DNA from: JAXIPB01 sp045403155
GTDB taxonomy: Bacteria; Actinomycetota; Actinomycetes; Mycobacteriales; Micromonosporaceae
Assembly (NCBI GenBank): GCA_045403155.1
Contig: JAXIPB010000059.1
Coordinates: 1 to 35,224 of the forward strand
Reading direction: 5' to 3'
Length of the DNA stretch: 35,224 nucleotides
Shown here: in pieces, positions 7,695 to 15,642 of the stretch
Position numbering within the stretch: position 1 is the first letter of the stretch
How the letters are laid out: every line of letters starts with the position of its first letter
Notes under the pieces: generated by a model
What the model saw: only the letters and a program-made list of their open reading frames with translations
What the model was told of the DNA's origin: nothing
Databases searched by the model: none
Program-made: the position numbers and the translations under genes

Positions 7695-8007
7695 GGCGTC
7701 GGATCCATCTGGTTCCGAGACAGCCCTTGGGATGGGTCGGCTGCCGGCATAACGGCCTCGATGCGATTCCTGGCGCCGAGCTTGGCGATCTGCGGGCGCG
7801 CCCTACCCATCCGTTCGCGGCCGCCGCCGCGCCGGCCTCGATGACCGCCTCAACCGCCACGTTCGCATTATTGCCCCGACGCCTGTCGTCACGCCGTGCG
7901 CGCACCAAGATCGCGGTGATCATGAGCTGACTGTCGTCAATTGGCGCTGATCATGACCTCCAAATCATGATCGGCGTGGAGGGGAGTATCCCGTAGCGCC
8001 CCGGTTG
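7695..8007. other. intergenic stretch, no gene recognised
   Basis: Short frames exist on both strands but none has a good start or a recognisable motif. The stretch carries copy B of the 72-bp element (7905-7976) and the upstream region of mmuM. The remainder has ordinary GC-rich composition with nothing else distinct. Confidence 0.5.
7905..7976 (+). repeat. 72-bp intergenic GATCATGA element, copy B
   Basis: It has the family blocks in fixed positions: CAAGATC, GATCATGA, a variable middle with CTGACTGTCG, GATCATGA, CCTCCAA and TCATGATCGGCG. The second and third sites can fold into a stem of about 10 bp with a loop of 8 nt. It lies 31 bp downstream of the stop of the membrane protein (8008) and upstream of mmuM. 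Confidence 0.88.
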
Positions 8008-8415
8008 CTACCGGCGCACGGAATCGTCGAGGATCGCGTCATCCTCCAGGGACATAGGCAATTCGTTAAGGTCCGTCCGAGAGATCGCCCGGCGCCCGAA
8101 AACTCCGGCAACCGAGCCCAGGACCGCTCCGATGAACGTGGCGGTGGCGAGCCAGCCCCACGGCGTCGGCCGACGGCGACCGGCCAGCGCGTCCAGCGCC
8201 GCGCCTGCCCGCCTGCGGGCCTCCTGCGTGCGCCGGCGGGCCTCCTTCGCGCCCGATCCGACCCGGTTGGTCGTGTCGTCGAGGAATCCGGCCGCCCTTC
8301 GGCCGGCCGATCGTGTCGATGATCCCGCTGCGTCGACCGCCGTCGCGAGATCTTCCCAAGCCTGCGCCGCGATCCGCTCGGCCTTGTGGGTGCGGGTCTC
8401 TTGTCTGCCGAACAT
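8008..8415 (-). CDS. small single-pass membrane protein of unknown function
   Basis: 135 residues, ATG at 8415 preceded by GAGAGGGG. The first 80 residues are predicted helical and rich in Ala, Arg and Gln (EARRRTQEARRRAG), probably a coiled coil. One membrane segment follows (WGWLATATFIGAVLGSVAG, about 86-106), then a short acidic tail. The organisation resembles small actinobacterial envelope proteins of the YtxH/DUF3618 kind, but I see no signature to assign it. It is divergent from the permease operon at 8562; the 146-bp gap holds both promoters. Confidence 0.65.
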   Translation of the reverse strand: MFGRQETRTHKAERIAAQAWEDLATAVDAAGSSTRSAGRRAAGFLDDTTNRVGSGAKEARRRTQEARRRAGAALDALAGRRRPTPWGWLATATFIGAVLGSVAGVFGRRAISRTDLNELPMSLEDDAILDDSVRR

Positions 8416-8561
8416 GATCTACCCCTCTCACCGTGCTACGTCCTCTGTGATGCCCATATCGCGCCCCGGGCAAACCAGGATCGGCCCGAGGTCGGAGTCG
8501 CGTTCCGTCGGAGCGCCGCGATAGCCTGAGCGGCGCTTGCACGCGATGACAGAGAGGGGCA

Positions 8562-9578
8562 ATGGCCGTGCTCGATACCGAACCGGTCCGGCGCCCCCAA
8601 CTCGACGAAGCGTCGCCGGCGAGTCGAAGGGGCCGGCTCGGCTCGGTCGAGGTCCTCGCGGCGGTTGTCGTCGTGGTACTGCTCGGTCGCGGGTGGCTGC
8701 TCTCTCTCATCGAGTCGCCCCGCACGTTGACACTCGTGACTGTATTTGTCTCGATCATGGTGCAGGCGCTGCCGTTCCTTGTGCTCGGGACAATGCTCTC
8801 CGCAGCGATCACGGCCTTCGTGCCCAGCCGGTTCTTCGAACGCGCGCTGCCCAGTCGGCCCGCGGCGGCGGTGCCCGTGGCGGGTGTGGCGGGCGTCGTG
8901 CTCCCGGCCTGTGAGTGCGGCTCCGTGCCGGTTGCCGGTGCACTGATCAGGCGCGGCGTGGCCCCAGCCGCCGCGTTCACATTCCTGCTTGCCTCCCCGG
9001 CGATCAATCCGGTCGTGTTGATCGCCACCGCGGTCGCGTTTCCGGGACAACCGGCCATGGTGGCGGCCCGCTTCACGGCCAGCCTTGTCACCGCCGTCCT
9101 CATGGGCTGGCTGTGGCTGCGGCTCGGTCAGCCGGGATGGCTGCGCCCGATGCGACTGGTCGACCCGCATACCGAACATGGCTGGTCCGCGTTCTGGGCA
9201 TCGTGCCGGCACGACATCCTCCAGGCCGGCGGCTTCCTCGTCGTGGGAGCGTTCGCCGCCGCGTTGCTCAACGTAACGGTGCCCCCGGCCTGGCTGGAGG
9301 CGGTGGCGGCGAGTCCTGTCTTCTCTGTTGTCGCGCTGGCGTTGCTGGCGGTCTTACTGTCGATCTGCTCCGAGGCGGATGCGTTTGTGGCCGCGTCGCT
9401 GAGCCAGTTCTCGCTCACGGCGCGACTCGCGTTCCTCGTCGTCGGGCCAATGGTCGACCTGAAGCTCTTCGCCATGCAGGTCGGCTCCTTCGGGTCGCGA
9501 TTCGCGGTCCGTTTCGCGCCGGCCACGTTCCTCGTCGCCGTACTCGTCTCGGTCGTTGTCGGGTGGCTGATGTTCTGA
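8562..9578 (+). CDS. permease of the ArsP/DUF318 (YraQ) family
   Basis: 338 residues, ATG at 8562 with GAGAGGGG upstream. Eight or so hydrophobic segments. Two signatures of the DUF318 permeases are present: PACECGSVPVA (about 111-121) after the third membrane segment, and SICSEADAF (about 269-277). The paired Cys and acidic residues are thought to bind or conduct the substrate; some relatives export organoarsenicals. The stop overlaps the start of the TIGR03943 gene (TGATG), so the two are translationally coupled and likely form one transporter. Substrate unknown. Confidence 0.85.
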   Translation: MAVLDTEPVRRPQLDEASPASRRGRLGSVEVLAAVVVVVLLGRGWLLSLIESPRTLTLVTVFVSIMVQALPFLVLGTMLSAAITAFVPSRFFERALPSRPAAAVPVAGVAGVVLPACECGSVPVAGALIRRGVAPAAAFTFLLASPAINPVVLIATAVAFPGQPAMVAARFTASLVTAVLMGWLWLRLGQPGWLRPMRLVDPHTEHGWSAFWASCRHDILQAGGFLVVGAFAAALLNVTVPPAWLEAVAASPVFSVVALALLAVLLSICSEADAFVAASLSQFSLTARLAFLVVGPMVDLKLFAMQVGSFGSRFAVRFAPATFLVAVLVSVVVGWLMF

Positions 9579-10345
9579 TGCGCAAGGACGCCCAGGCCGT
9601 GCTGCTGCTCCTCGTCGGGGGCACGCTATTAAAGATCAGCCTTGCCGGCACCTACGTGCGGTATGTGAAGCCGGGTTTCCTGCCGCTGCTCGTGATCGCC
9701 GGCGCGGTTCTTATGGCGGTTGCCGGTGTGACGCTCTGGCAGACTATTCGTACGCCGCAGCGGCAGCCCGTCGCGGCGGAGTCTGGACACCACGCCCGGC
9801 CGGCTGAGAGGCACGACGACTCGGACAAGAGCGGCCACGACCACGGTAATCCGAGGGTGGCCTGGCTTCTGCTCGTACCATCCCTGGCTCTGTTGCTCTT
9901 CGCACCGCCGGCACTTGGATCCTTCCAGGCAAGCCGGAACGGCACGGCGCTGTCATCGCGGGCGAACTCCGACTTCCCGCCGCTGCCGGAGGGAGAACCG
10001 GTTCGCATCTCGATGCTCGACTACGCATCCCGGGCGGTGTTTGACCAGGGCCGCTCCCTGGCCGGCCGGCGCATCGCGCTGAGCGGCTTCATCATCGCGG
10101 GACCTAACGGCGAGCCGTACCTGGCCCGCATGATCATCACCTGCTGCGCCGCCGACGCCCGCCCCGTCAAAGTGGGCCTCGCCGGCGATGTTCCCCCGGA
10201 TCTGGCCCCGGACCAGTGGATCGAGGTCGAGGGCACGTACACCGATCGTGCCGACCGCGACCCAGTAAACGACGACGTCATTCCGTTCATCCAGATCGCG
10301 ACGGTACGCACGATCCCGGCGCCGGAGGCCGGATACGAGACGTGA
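9578..10345 (+). CDS. TIGR03943 (DUF1980) family putative permease subunit
   Basis: 255 residues; the ATG at 9578 overlaps the permease stop by 1 nt. N-terminal membrane segments at about 8-25 and 32-50, then a hydrophilic His/Asp-rich stretch (GHHARPAERHDDSDKSGHDH, about 70-89) that looks metal-binding, then a third segment (about 96-112). A beta-rich extracytoplasmic domain follows, with the family motifs LAGRRIALSGF, ARMIITCCAADARP and WIEVEGTY. TIGR03943 proteins are regularly encoded next to DUF318 permeases, as here. The paired cysteines together with the His-rich loop make a metal or metalloid substrate plausible; that is inference. Confidence 0.85.
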   Translation: MRKDAQAVLLLLVGGTLLKISLAGTYVRYVKPGFLPLLVIAGAVLMAVAGVTLWQTIRTPQRQPVAAESGHHARPAERHDDSDKSGHDHGNPRVAWLLLVPSLALLLFAPPALGSFQASRNGTALSSRANSDFPPLPEGEPVRISMLDYASRAVFDQGRSLAGRRIALSGFIIAGPNGEPYLARMIITCCAADARPVKVGLAGDVPPDLAPDQWIEVEGTYTDRADRDPVNDDVIPFIQIATVRTIPAPEAGYET

Positions 10346-10355
10346 CAGTCGAGTC

Positions 10356-11486
10356 GTGACGCGCACCAGTTCGTCCCACCGCCACTGCAGGTCGTGGCAG
10401 CTGCCGCTGCCGCTCGCTGCCGCGCTCGTCGTCGTCGTCGCTGCCTTGGCCCTGCCACAGCCCCGGCCGGACCGGCCCGGTACGACCGACGGACCGCCTC
10501 GCTTGAGCGAAGTGTGGCCGTCGGCCCGGACGATCAACCTGCCCTCAGTCCTGCCCAACGGCTACTCCTTCCAACCCCTGCTCGTGCTCGACGCGGCCAC
10601 GTCGGTCGGGCTGGCCACGAGCCCGGACCTTGCGACTGCCCGCATCGTGCTACGCGGCGCGGACGCGGCCCCCCGCGATCTGCGGGTGCTGCGCGGCCAG
10701 CAACGTCCGACCATCGCCGCGGTGACCTCGGCTGGGGATCGGATCTTCTGGCTGGAGACCGGTGAGGGTGCCGACGGCCGCCGAGAGACGGCGGTGTGGC
10801 GCGCCGATCGCCGCGGCGGCGCCGCCCGACGCCTGGCGACGGACTCCAGCGACGTGCTCTACTTCGACTCCGCGTACGACCTGCAGGCGGCCGACGGGCA
10901 TGTGCGGTGGGCGGCCGTGCCGGCCAACGGCGGAGGCGGGGGCGAGATCCGATCCGTTCCTGTCGATGGTGGGGTGGTCGCGGTCCGCCCGCTCGACCGC
11001 CTCTTCGCCCTGACCGCCTGGCCGTGGGCGACGACGTCGGCGAACAGCCAACCCGGCGACGTGGAGCTGTTGAACCTCGCCACGGGCGAACGGCGGACCG
11101 TCGATGGCGGTCCGAACGAGATCCTCACGTGCAGCCCGAGCTGGTGCCGGGTGACCACAGTGGTCAACCAGGGCCAAAGCCTTACGTTCGAGCTCGAGCA
11201 CGTCGATGGCAGCGCCCGGCGCCGGATCGGGGACAGCACGCGTACCCCCATGAACATCGACGTGGCGCTCCTTGACCGGTTCGAGCTGTTGGCATCCGTC
11301 GCGTCGGCGAACGCAGCCAGCTACGCGCAGCGACTGTGGATCCACGACCTCAGTACGGATCGTGCGGTCGTCCTGGACGACACGGCGTCGGTTAACACGG
11401 GCGGCAGGGGTTCGTTTGTGTGGTGGTCGACGGGCGACAACGAGACCCTCGTCTGGCACGTCCTGGACCTTCGCGATCTCAGCTGA
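10356..11486 (+). CDS. membrane-anchored, beta-propeller-like extracytoplasmic protein
   Basis: 376 residues from a GTG at 10356, 10 nt after the TIGR03943 stop, with no strong ribosome site, so coupled translation is likely. One N-terminal membrane segment (about 17-33) with basic residues before it. The rest alternates short beta strands with repeated patterns such as DRIFWLETGEG, ETAVWRADRRGG and LWIHDLSTDRAVVLDD, as in six- or seven-bladed propellers. Two cysteines in ILTCSPSWCRV could form a disulphide. No catalytic motif is recognised. Being last in the operon, it may act with the transporter at the outer face. A hairpin at 11533-11567 ends the unit. Confidence 0.7.
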   Translation: MTRTSSSHRHCRSWQLPLPLAAALVVVVAALALPQPRPDRPGTTDGPPRLSEVWPSARTINLPSVLPNGYSFQPLLVLDAATSVGLATSPDLATARIVLRGADAAPRDLRVLRGQQRPTIAAVTSAGDRIFWLETGEGADGRRETAVWRADRRGGAARRLATDSSDVLYFDSAYDLQAADGHVRWAAVPANGGGGGEIRSVPVDGGVVAVRPLDRLFALTAWPWATTSANSQPGDVELLNLATGERRTVDGGPNEILTCSPSWCRVTTVVNQGQSLTFELEHVDGSARRRIGDSTRTPMNIDVALLDRFELLASVASANAASYAQRLWIHDLSTDRAVVLDDTASVNTGGRGSFVWWSTGDNETLVWHVLDLRDLS

Positions 11487-11532
11487 CGGCAAGAGACCTG
11501 ACCGCAGGAGAAGCCGGCGGCAGAAGACGCAG

Positions 11533-11567
11533 CGGGCCCGGCTGCTGGCCGAAATGAGCCGGGCCCG
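11533..11567 (+). terminator. hairpin after the permease operon
   Basis: Perfect 11-bp inverted repeat (CGGGCCCGGCT and AGCCGGGCCCG) with a 13-nt loop, 46 nt after the stop at 11486 and with no T-run. It also lies about 160 bp beyond the stop of the convergent histidine kinase, so it could act on both. Confidence 0.6.
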
Positions 11568-11725
11568 ACTGGATGTGTCGCGTCGACTAAACGCGGAGCA
11601 GGGGGCGGCGAGTCGACGCGGCCGCAAGGGCCGTTACTGACGGTAGCCGCGACGGGCGGAGCGGGGAAGGGCGGGGCGGATCACTTAAGCCAAATCTAAG
11701 GAAAGCCTTCACCTCACCGAACGCG

Positions 11726-13108
11726 CTACAGACTCGAGGTCCGGGCGGCACGAGCGCGGCGCCCCCATCGGCGCTCGTCGGGTTCCCGGGAGAGCCGACC
11801 AGCGAGGCCGAGTCGCTGGCGGGGGACGGGCACCGCGGGCTCGGCGTCAGCGAGGAGCACGACGACGCTGGTGCCGCCCAATGCGGCCCGGTCGACGTCG
11901 ACCGCACCGCGTCCGGCGAGCGCCGCGCGGCGCACGATGTCGAGCCCGAGCCCGGTGGAGCCCCGGTCGCTGGCTCCGCGGCGCAGCGCCCGGTCGGGGT
12001 CGTCGATGCCCGGGCCGGCGTCGTCCACCCGCAGTGCGACGTAGCCATCGCGGCGGGCGAGCGCGACCTCGAACGGTGTCCCTTGTGGTGTGTAGCGGAA
12101 GACGTTACCGAGCAACGCATCCACCGCGGCCGCGAGTTCGCTGCGCGCCAGCGGGACCATCACCCGCCGGTCGGCGCCGGAGACCCGGAACGGTCGGCTC
12201 TGGTCGTCGGCCACCGCGGCCCAGAACGTGATCCGCTCATGCACCACTTCGGCCGCGTCGCACAGCTCGGGCTCGGGCGCCGGGGGCTCGGCCGGGCGCC
12301 GCGCGGTCTGGATGAGATGGTCGACCTCACGCTCCATCGCCGCGACCGCCTCGCTCAGCCGATGACTCGCGGCCCGCTCGGCCTCAAGTCGAAGCGCCGT
12401 GAGCGGAGTACGCAGGCGGTGGGACAGGTCGGCGATAAGCTCTCGCTCGGCGCCGCGCAGCTTGGCCATGCGATCGGCCATCGCGTTGAATGCCGATGCC
12501 GCCTCCGCCAATTCTCTTGGGCCGCGCGGCTGAACCCTCGCGCCCAGGTCGCCGTCGCCGAGGGTACGGGCGGCGGCCGCCAGGCCGCGGGCGGAGTGGA
12601 CAACGCGGGCGGCGAGCCGGTCGCTCGCCAACACCGAGACGAGCAGGAGGAATACGGCGACGAGCGCGAGCGCCCACAACGCGCCCGTCACGCCGCGCGA
12701 CATCTCCTCTGCGGGCACGAAGACCTCAACGACCGCGATCCCGCCGTCCTCGATCGTGACCGGTGCGAGATGGGAAACCCCGCCCAGTACGGGCACGACG
12801 ACGGCGTGTTCGGTCACGCCCCTGATCTCCTCCGCCGGGGCGTGCGCCGCGCCAACCGATCCTAGCCTGAGTCCGTGGACACCCACCCGGTCGGCGTGTG
12901 CGCCGTCGGCCACAGCGATCGCCCGTTCGACGGCGACCGGGTCGGTGGTGACGGCGAGCACGGCGCTCACGACCGCCGCCTGCTGCTCGGCGTCGGCTAG
13001 CGCCCGTTCTCGCGCAAGATGCGCGACGACCAATGCGAGCGGAACCAGGAAGGCGAGCACGACCATCGAGGTCACCGCGACGTTGACTCGAGCGAGTGCC
13101 GATCTCAG
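11726..13108 (-). CDS. two-component sensor histidine kinase
   Basis: About 460 residues. Membrane segments at about 12-32 and 143-160 flank an extracytoplasmic sensor region. A HAMP-like segment follows, then the H-box DLSHRLRTPLTALRLE (His about 230), an N-box LLGNVFRYTPQG, VDDAGPGID and GSTGLGLDIVRRA. The start is uncertain: the frame continues well into the response-regulator gene. The most economical start is a CTG at 13108 overlapping the regulator's stop; a GTG at 13075 or ATG at 13066 would fall inside the first membrane segment. Co-transcribed with the response regulator, whose stop it overlaps. Confidence 0.82.
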   Translation of the reverse strand: MRSALARVNVAVTSMVVLAFLVPLALVVAHLARERALADAEQQAAVVSAVLAVTTDPVAVERAIAVADGAHADRVGVHGLRLGSVGAAHAPAEEIRGVTEHAVVVPVLGGVSHLAPVTIEDGGIAVVEVFVPAEEMSRGVTGALWALALVAVFLLLVSVLASDRLAARVVHSARGLAAAARTLGDGDLGARVQPRGPRELAEAASAFNAMADRMAKLRGAERELIADLSHRLRTPLTALRLEAERAASHRLSEAVAAMEREVDHLIQTARRPAEPPAPEPELCDAAEVVHERITFWAAVADDQSRPFRVSGADRRVMVPLARSELAAAVDALLGNVFRYTPQGTPFEVALARRDGYVALRVDDAGPGIDDPDRALRRGASDRGSTGLGLDIVRRAALAGRGAVDVDRAALGGTSVVVLLADAEPAVPVPRQRLGLAGRLSREPDERRWGRRARAARTSSL

Positions 13109-13791
13109 ACCGGCGCCGCGAACCTGATCCCGACCCCCCGCACGGTGTGCAGGAATCTCGGCTCCGCCGCGCTCTCGCCAAGCTTCCGGCGCAGCCAGTA
13201 AAGGTGTACGTCGATCGTCTGATCCTCGCCGATCGATGGCTGTCGCCATACCTCCTCCAAAAGCTCACGCCGCGACACCACCCGGCCGGGCCGGGCCGCG
13301 AGATACGCGAGCAGATCGAACTCCTTCCGCGTCAACGACAGCGCGGTTCCCTCCAATGTGGCCTGGCGTTCGCCCGGGTCTACGCGTAGACCGGCCGCCT
13401 CGATCACCGCCGGCTCGGCACGGCTGGCCCGGCCGGTACGCCGAAGCACGGTCGTCACCCGCGCGTCAAGATGTGCGCTGCTGAATGGTTTCACCATGTA
13501 GTCATCCGCACCCGCACGCAGCAGCCGGACAATCTCGTACTCGTCGTCGCGGGCGGTCGCGATGATGATCGGCGCCTCCGTGATGCCCCGCAGCATCCTC
13601 AGGGCGTCGGCCCCGTCCAGATCGGGCAGGCCCAGGTCCAGCACGATCAGGTCGGGTGATTCCGCCGCCACCCGACGCAGCGCATCCAATGCGGTGCCGG
13701 TCGCGTGGACGGTATGTCCCAGATCGGTGAGCGAGCGCAGCAGCGCATCCCGCACCACATGGTCGTCCTCGACGAGGAGAACGGTTGCCAT
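13105..13791 (-). CDS. OmpR/PhoB-type response regulator
   Basis: 228 residues from the ATG at 13791. Receiver domain with the acidic pair in VEDD (8-10), phospho-acceptor D52 in LIVLDLGLPDLDG, and K101 in DDYMVKPF. Winged-helix DNA-binding domain from about 128, with LTRKEFDLLAYLAARPG, TIDVHLYWLRRKLGE and LHTVRGVGIRF. It is the partner of the kinase that follows. TACGGT ends 6 nt before the ATG (13798-13803 on the plus strand as ACCGTA), so the mRNA is probably leaderless. It is divergent from the secreted protein at 13878, an obvious candidate target in the 86-bp gap. Confidence 0.93.
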   Translation of the reverse strand: MATVLLVEDDHVVRDALLRSLTDLGHTVHATGTALDALRRVAAESPDLIVLDLGLPDLDGADALRMLRGITEAPIIIATARDDEYEIVRLLRAGADDYMVKPFSSAHLDARVTTVLRRTGRASRAEPAVIEAAGLRVDPGERQATLEGTALSLTRKEFDLLAYLAARPGRVVSRRELLEEVWRQPSIGEDQTIDVHLYWLRRKLGESAAEPRFLHTVRGVGIRFAAPV

Positions 13792-13797
13792 TGGCCC

Positions 13798-13803
13798 ACC
13801 GTA
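13798..13803 (-). promoter_or_regulatory. -10 hexamer of the response regulator, leaderless-like
   Basis: TACGGT on the minus strand, 6 nt before the ATG at 13791, with no Shine-Dalgarno sequence between them. It fits TANNNT and the spacing expected for transcription starting at the initiation codon. Confidence 0.45.
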
Positions 13804-13877
13804 GCGGTCCGGGACGGCCCGTGCGCATCGCGGCACTTCGCTTCGCGATCTCCGGCAAGGCGCGGCAGGATGTCAGC

Positions 13878-14423
13878 GTGCGACGCCGGCTGGCCTACCT
13901 ACTCATCTGGACCCTCGCAACGGCCGCCACCGTGGGGGCCTCCTGGCTGGGCATCCGGTCCGTCCTGCAGGCAACCGCGCCGCAGCGGACCGCCCCGTTC
14001 TCCGCGGCTGAGCTCAGGCGCATGGCGCCGACGACCCCACCGCCGCTCGCCAGCACGGTGGCTCCGCCGATCATCGCCCCGACCGCGAGCCTGCCGGCGC
14101 CGGCATCGACGAGCCCGGCGCCGACGCCGGCGGTAAGTGCGTCACCGTCGCCCGGCGCCACATGGGCGGCCGTGCCGACTGGAAGCGGCGGCCCGGCGTA
14201 CGAGCGCACCTTCGTTGTTCGCGGCGGTACGGTGACATTGCGCGTCGATCAGAGTGAGGTCCGCGCCGTGGACGCGGTCGCCGGCTCTGGGTTCGTCGTC
14301 GTCCATACCCGGTACGACGAGCGTTCGTTGCTCGTCTCCTTCCTCTCCGCAGCGCACATCTCCCGCGTCTTCGTGACCTGGCGCGACGGTCCGTACGCCG
14401 AGGTCACGGAGAGCGTCACCTGA
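13878..14423 (+). CDS. exported protein with Pro/Ala/Thr linker, unknown function
   Basis: 181 residues from a GTG at 13878; AGGA lies 7 nt upstream, and the frame before it runs back over the response-regulator start. N-terminal basic residues and a membrane segment (about 6-27) form a signal anchor. A long Pro/Ala/Ser/Thr linker (about 45-115) precedes a compact C-terminal beta domain with TFVVRGGTVTLRVDQSEVRA and FVTWRDGPYAEVTE. No family was recognised. Its divergent arrangement with the two-component system suggests it is a regulated target or a sensor partner. It ends 8 nt inside the 3' end of the convergent alcohol dehydrogenase gene. Confidence 0.68.
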   Translation: MRRRLAYLLIWTLATAATVGASWLGIRSVLQATAPQRTAPFSAAELRRMAPTTPPPLASTVAPPIIAPTASLPAPASTSPAPTPAVSASPSPGATWAAVPTGSGGPAYERTFVVRGGTVTLRVDQSEVRAVDAVAGSGFVVVHTRYDERSLLVSFLSAAHISRVFVTWRDGPYAEVTESVT

Positions 14424-15642
14424 CAATGCCGCGTTGATCGCCTCCGGCGACAGCACCGCGTTGATCGCCTCCGGCGACAGCACCGCGTTGATCGCCTCCG
14501 GCGACAGCACCGCGTTGATCGCCTCCGGCGACAGCGCTACGTTGATCGCCTCCGGCGAAGGAAACGACGCTCCGCGCTCCCGATCCGGCGGCGAGGCGGG
14601 CAAATGCGTCAGCGACCTCGTCGAGGGTGATCTCGCTGGTGATCATCGCCCGCAGATCCAATGCCCCGCGACGGTAGTCGTCGAGCAGTCTCGGGATGTC
14701 GGTCGAGGGGTCGGAGTTTCCGTACATGCAGCCGCGCAACGTGCGTCCAAAGTGTGCTATTTCGAGGGCATTGAAGGTGAGTTGGTCGGTGGCGGCACCG
14801 AGACCGACGACGGTGGTGTGGCCGCCTCGGCGGGTCGATGACCACGCCGCCCGGATCGTCTCAGCCCTGCCGACGCACTCGATCGCGTGGTCGGCGCCGC
14901 GGCCGTCACACAGAGCACGGACCTGTTTGGCGACGTCTGGCGAGGGTTCGAGCACGTCGGTCGCGCCGAGCCGGCGGGCGAGGTCGGCCTTCTCGGGGAA
15001 CGGATCGACGGCGATGATCCTCGCGGCGCCCTCGATCCGTGCCCCCTGAACCGCCGAGAGGCCGACACCACCAAGGCCGAAGATGACGACCGAATCGCCG
15101 GGCCGGACGGCGGCTGCATTGCGCACCGCGCCGACGCCCGTCAGCACCGCGCAGCCGAGCAGCGCCGCCTCGACCGGAGGGATCGTGTCAGGCACCTTGA
15201 CGCAGGCGATCTCGTCGACCACGGTCTCGGTCGCGAAGCCACCCACGCCGAGGCCGGGATAGACCGCGGTGCCGTCGGGCAGGGTCGCGTACGGACGGTG
15301 CCAACCACGCTCGGCGTTCTGGCACAGGTAGGGCTCGCCGTGGCCGCAATACCAGCAGTCACGACAGGCCGGCGCCCAGTTGAGCACGACCGTGTCGCCA
15401 GCGCGCAGCTCCCGTACCCCGGCCCCGGTTTCGACCACCTGGCCGGCGCCCTCGTGCCCCAGCACGACCGGCAGCTCATGCTTGAGACGGCCGGTGGCCA
15501 GCGACAGGTCGGAGTGACACACGCCGGTCGCGTCGAGCCTGACCCGGACCTGACCAGCGCCGGGCGGGTGCAGCGCTATCTCGCGCATCTCGGGGATGCC
15601 GCCGACCGCGATCAACACGGCCGAGCGTACCGCGGCAGTCAC
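14416..15642 (-). CDS. zinc-dependent alcohol dehydrogenase (MDR family) with a C-terminal nine-residue repeat extension
   Basis: 408 residues, GTG at 15642 overlapping the ALDH stop (GTGA). Catalytic zinc ligands in GVCHSDLS and LGHEGAGQV, structural-zinc cysteines in CRDCWYCGHGEPYLC, and Rossmann motif VVIFGLGGVGLS. This is the class III / NDMA-type group of medium-chain dehydrogenases, oxidising an alcohol to an aldehyde with NAD or bound cofactor. The normal fold ends near GARSVVSF (about 362). The next 46 residues are five units of AGGDQRGAV type and come from a 27-bp DNA repeat array. Homologues should lack this tail. It is the last gene of the ALDH-ADH operon, whose product it probably supplies to the aldehyde dehydrogenase. 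Confidence 0.88.
   Translation of the reverse strand: MTAAVRSAVLIAVGGIPEMREIALHPPGAGQVRVRLDATGVCHSDLSLATGRLKHELPVVLGHEGAGQVVETGAGVRELRAGDTVVLNWAPACRDCWYCGHGEPYLCQNAERGWHRPYATLPDGTAVYPGLGVGGFATETVVDEIACVKVPDTIPPVEAALLGCAVLTGVGAVRNAAAVRPGDSVVIFGLGGVGLSAVQGARIEGAARIIAVDPFPEKADLARRLGATDVLEPSPDVAKQVRALCDGRGADHAIECVGRAETIRAAWSSTRRGGHTTVVGLGAATDQLTFNALEIAHFGRTLRGCMYGNSDPSTDIPRLLDDYRRGALDLRAMITSEITLDEVADAFARLAAGSGARSVVSFAGGDQRSAVAGGDQRGAVAGGDQRGAVAGGDQRGAVAGGDQRGIVR
14433..14558. repeat. 27-bp tandem array (five units, last partial) in the 3' end of the ADH gene
   Basis: Units begin at 14433, 14460, 14487, 14514 and 14541, each with GTTGATCGCCTCCGGCGA plus a 9-nt linker. On the minus strand they encode AGGDQR units. 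The core holds the inverted repeat TCGCC-GGA-GGCGA. The same core and the same 27-bp period recur inside the acyl-CoA dehydrogenase gene at 20683, with different linker bases. Confidence 0.95.

Noticed and set aside
9013..9035. A possible further copy of the 27-bp repeat core in the permease gene (GTTGATCGCCACC)
   Set aside because: Only 10 bases match and the palindromic half is absent; the codons fit a normal membrane segment.
8915..9577. An upstream extension of the TIGR03943 protein
   Set aside because: It would lie entirely within the permease gene in another frame and is Arg-rich. The ATG at 9578 gives the correct family start.
14433..14558. A CRISPR-like array of 27-bp units
   Set aside because: There are no unique spacers; the units are contiguous and lie inside a coding frame. 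No cas genes are in the window.
14142..14603. A minus-strand frame with repeated SPEAIN units covering the 27-bp array
   Set aside because: It overlaps both the secreted protein and the ADH end in another frame, has no ribosome site, and its upstream part is antisense or out of frame to real genes. The ADH frame explains the region.
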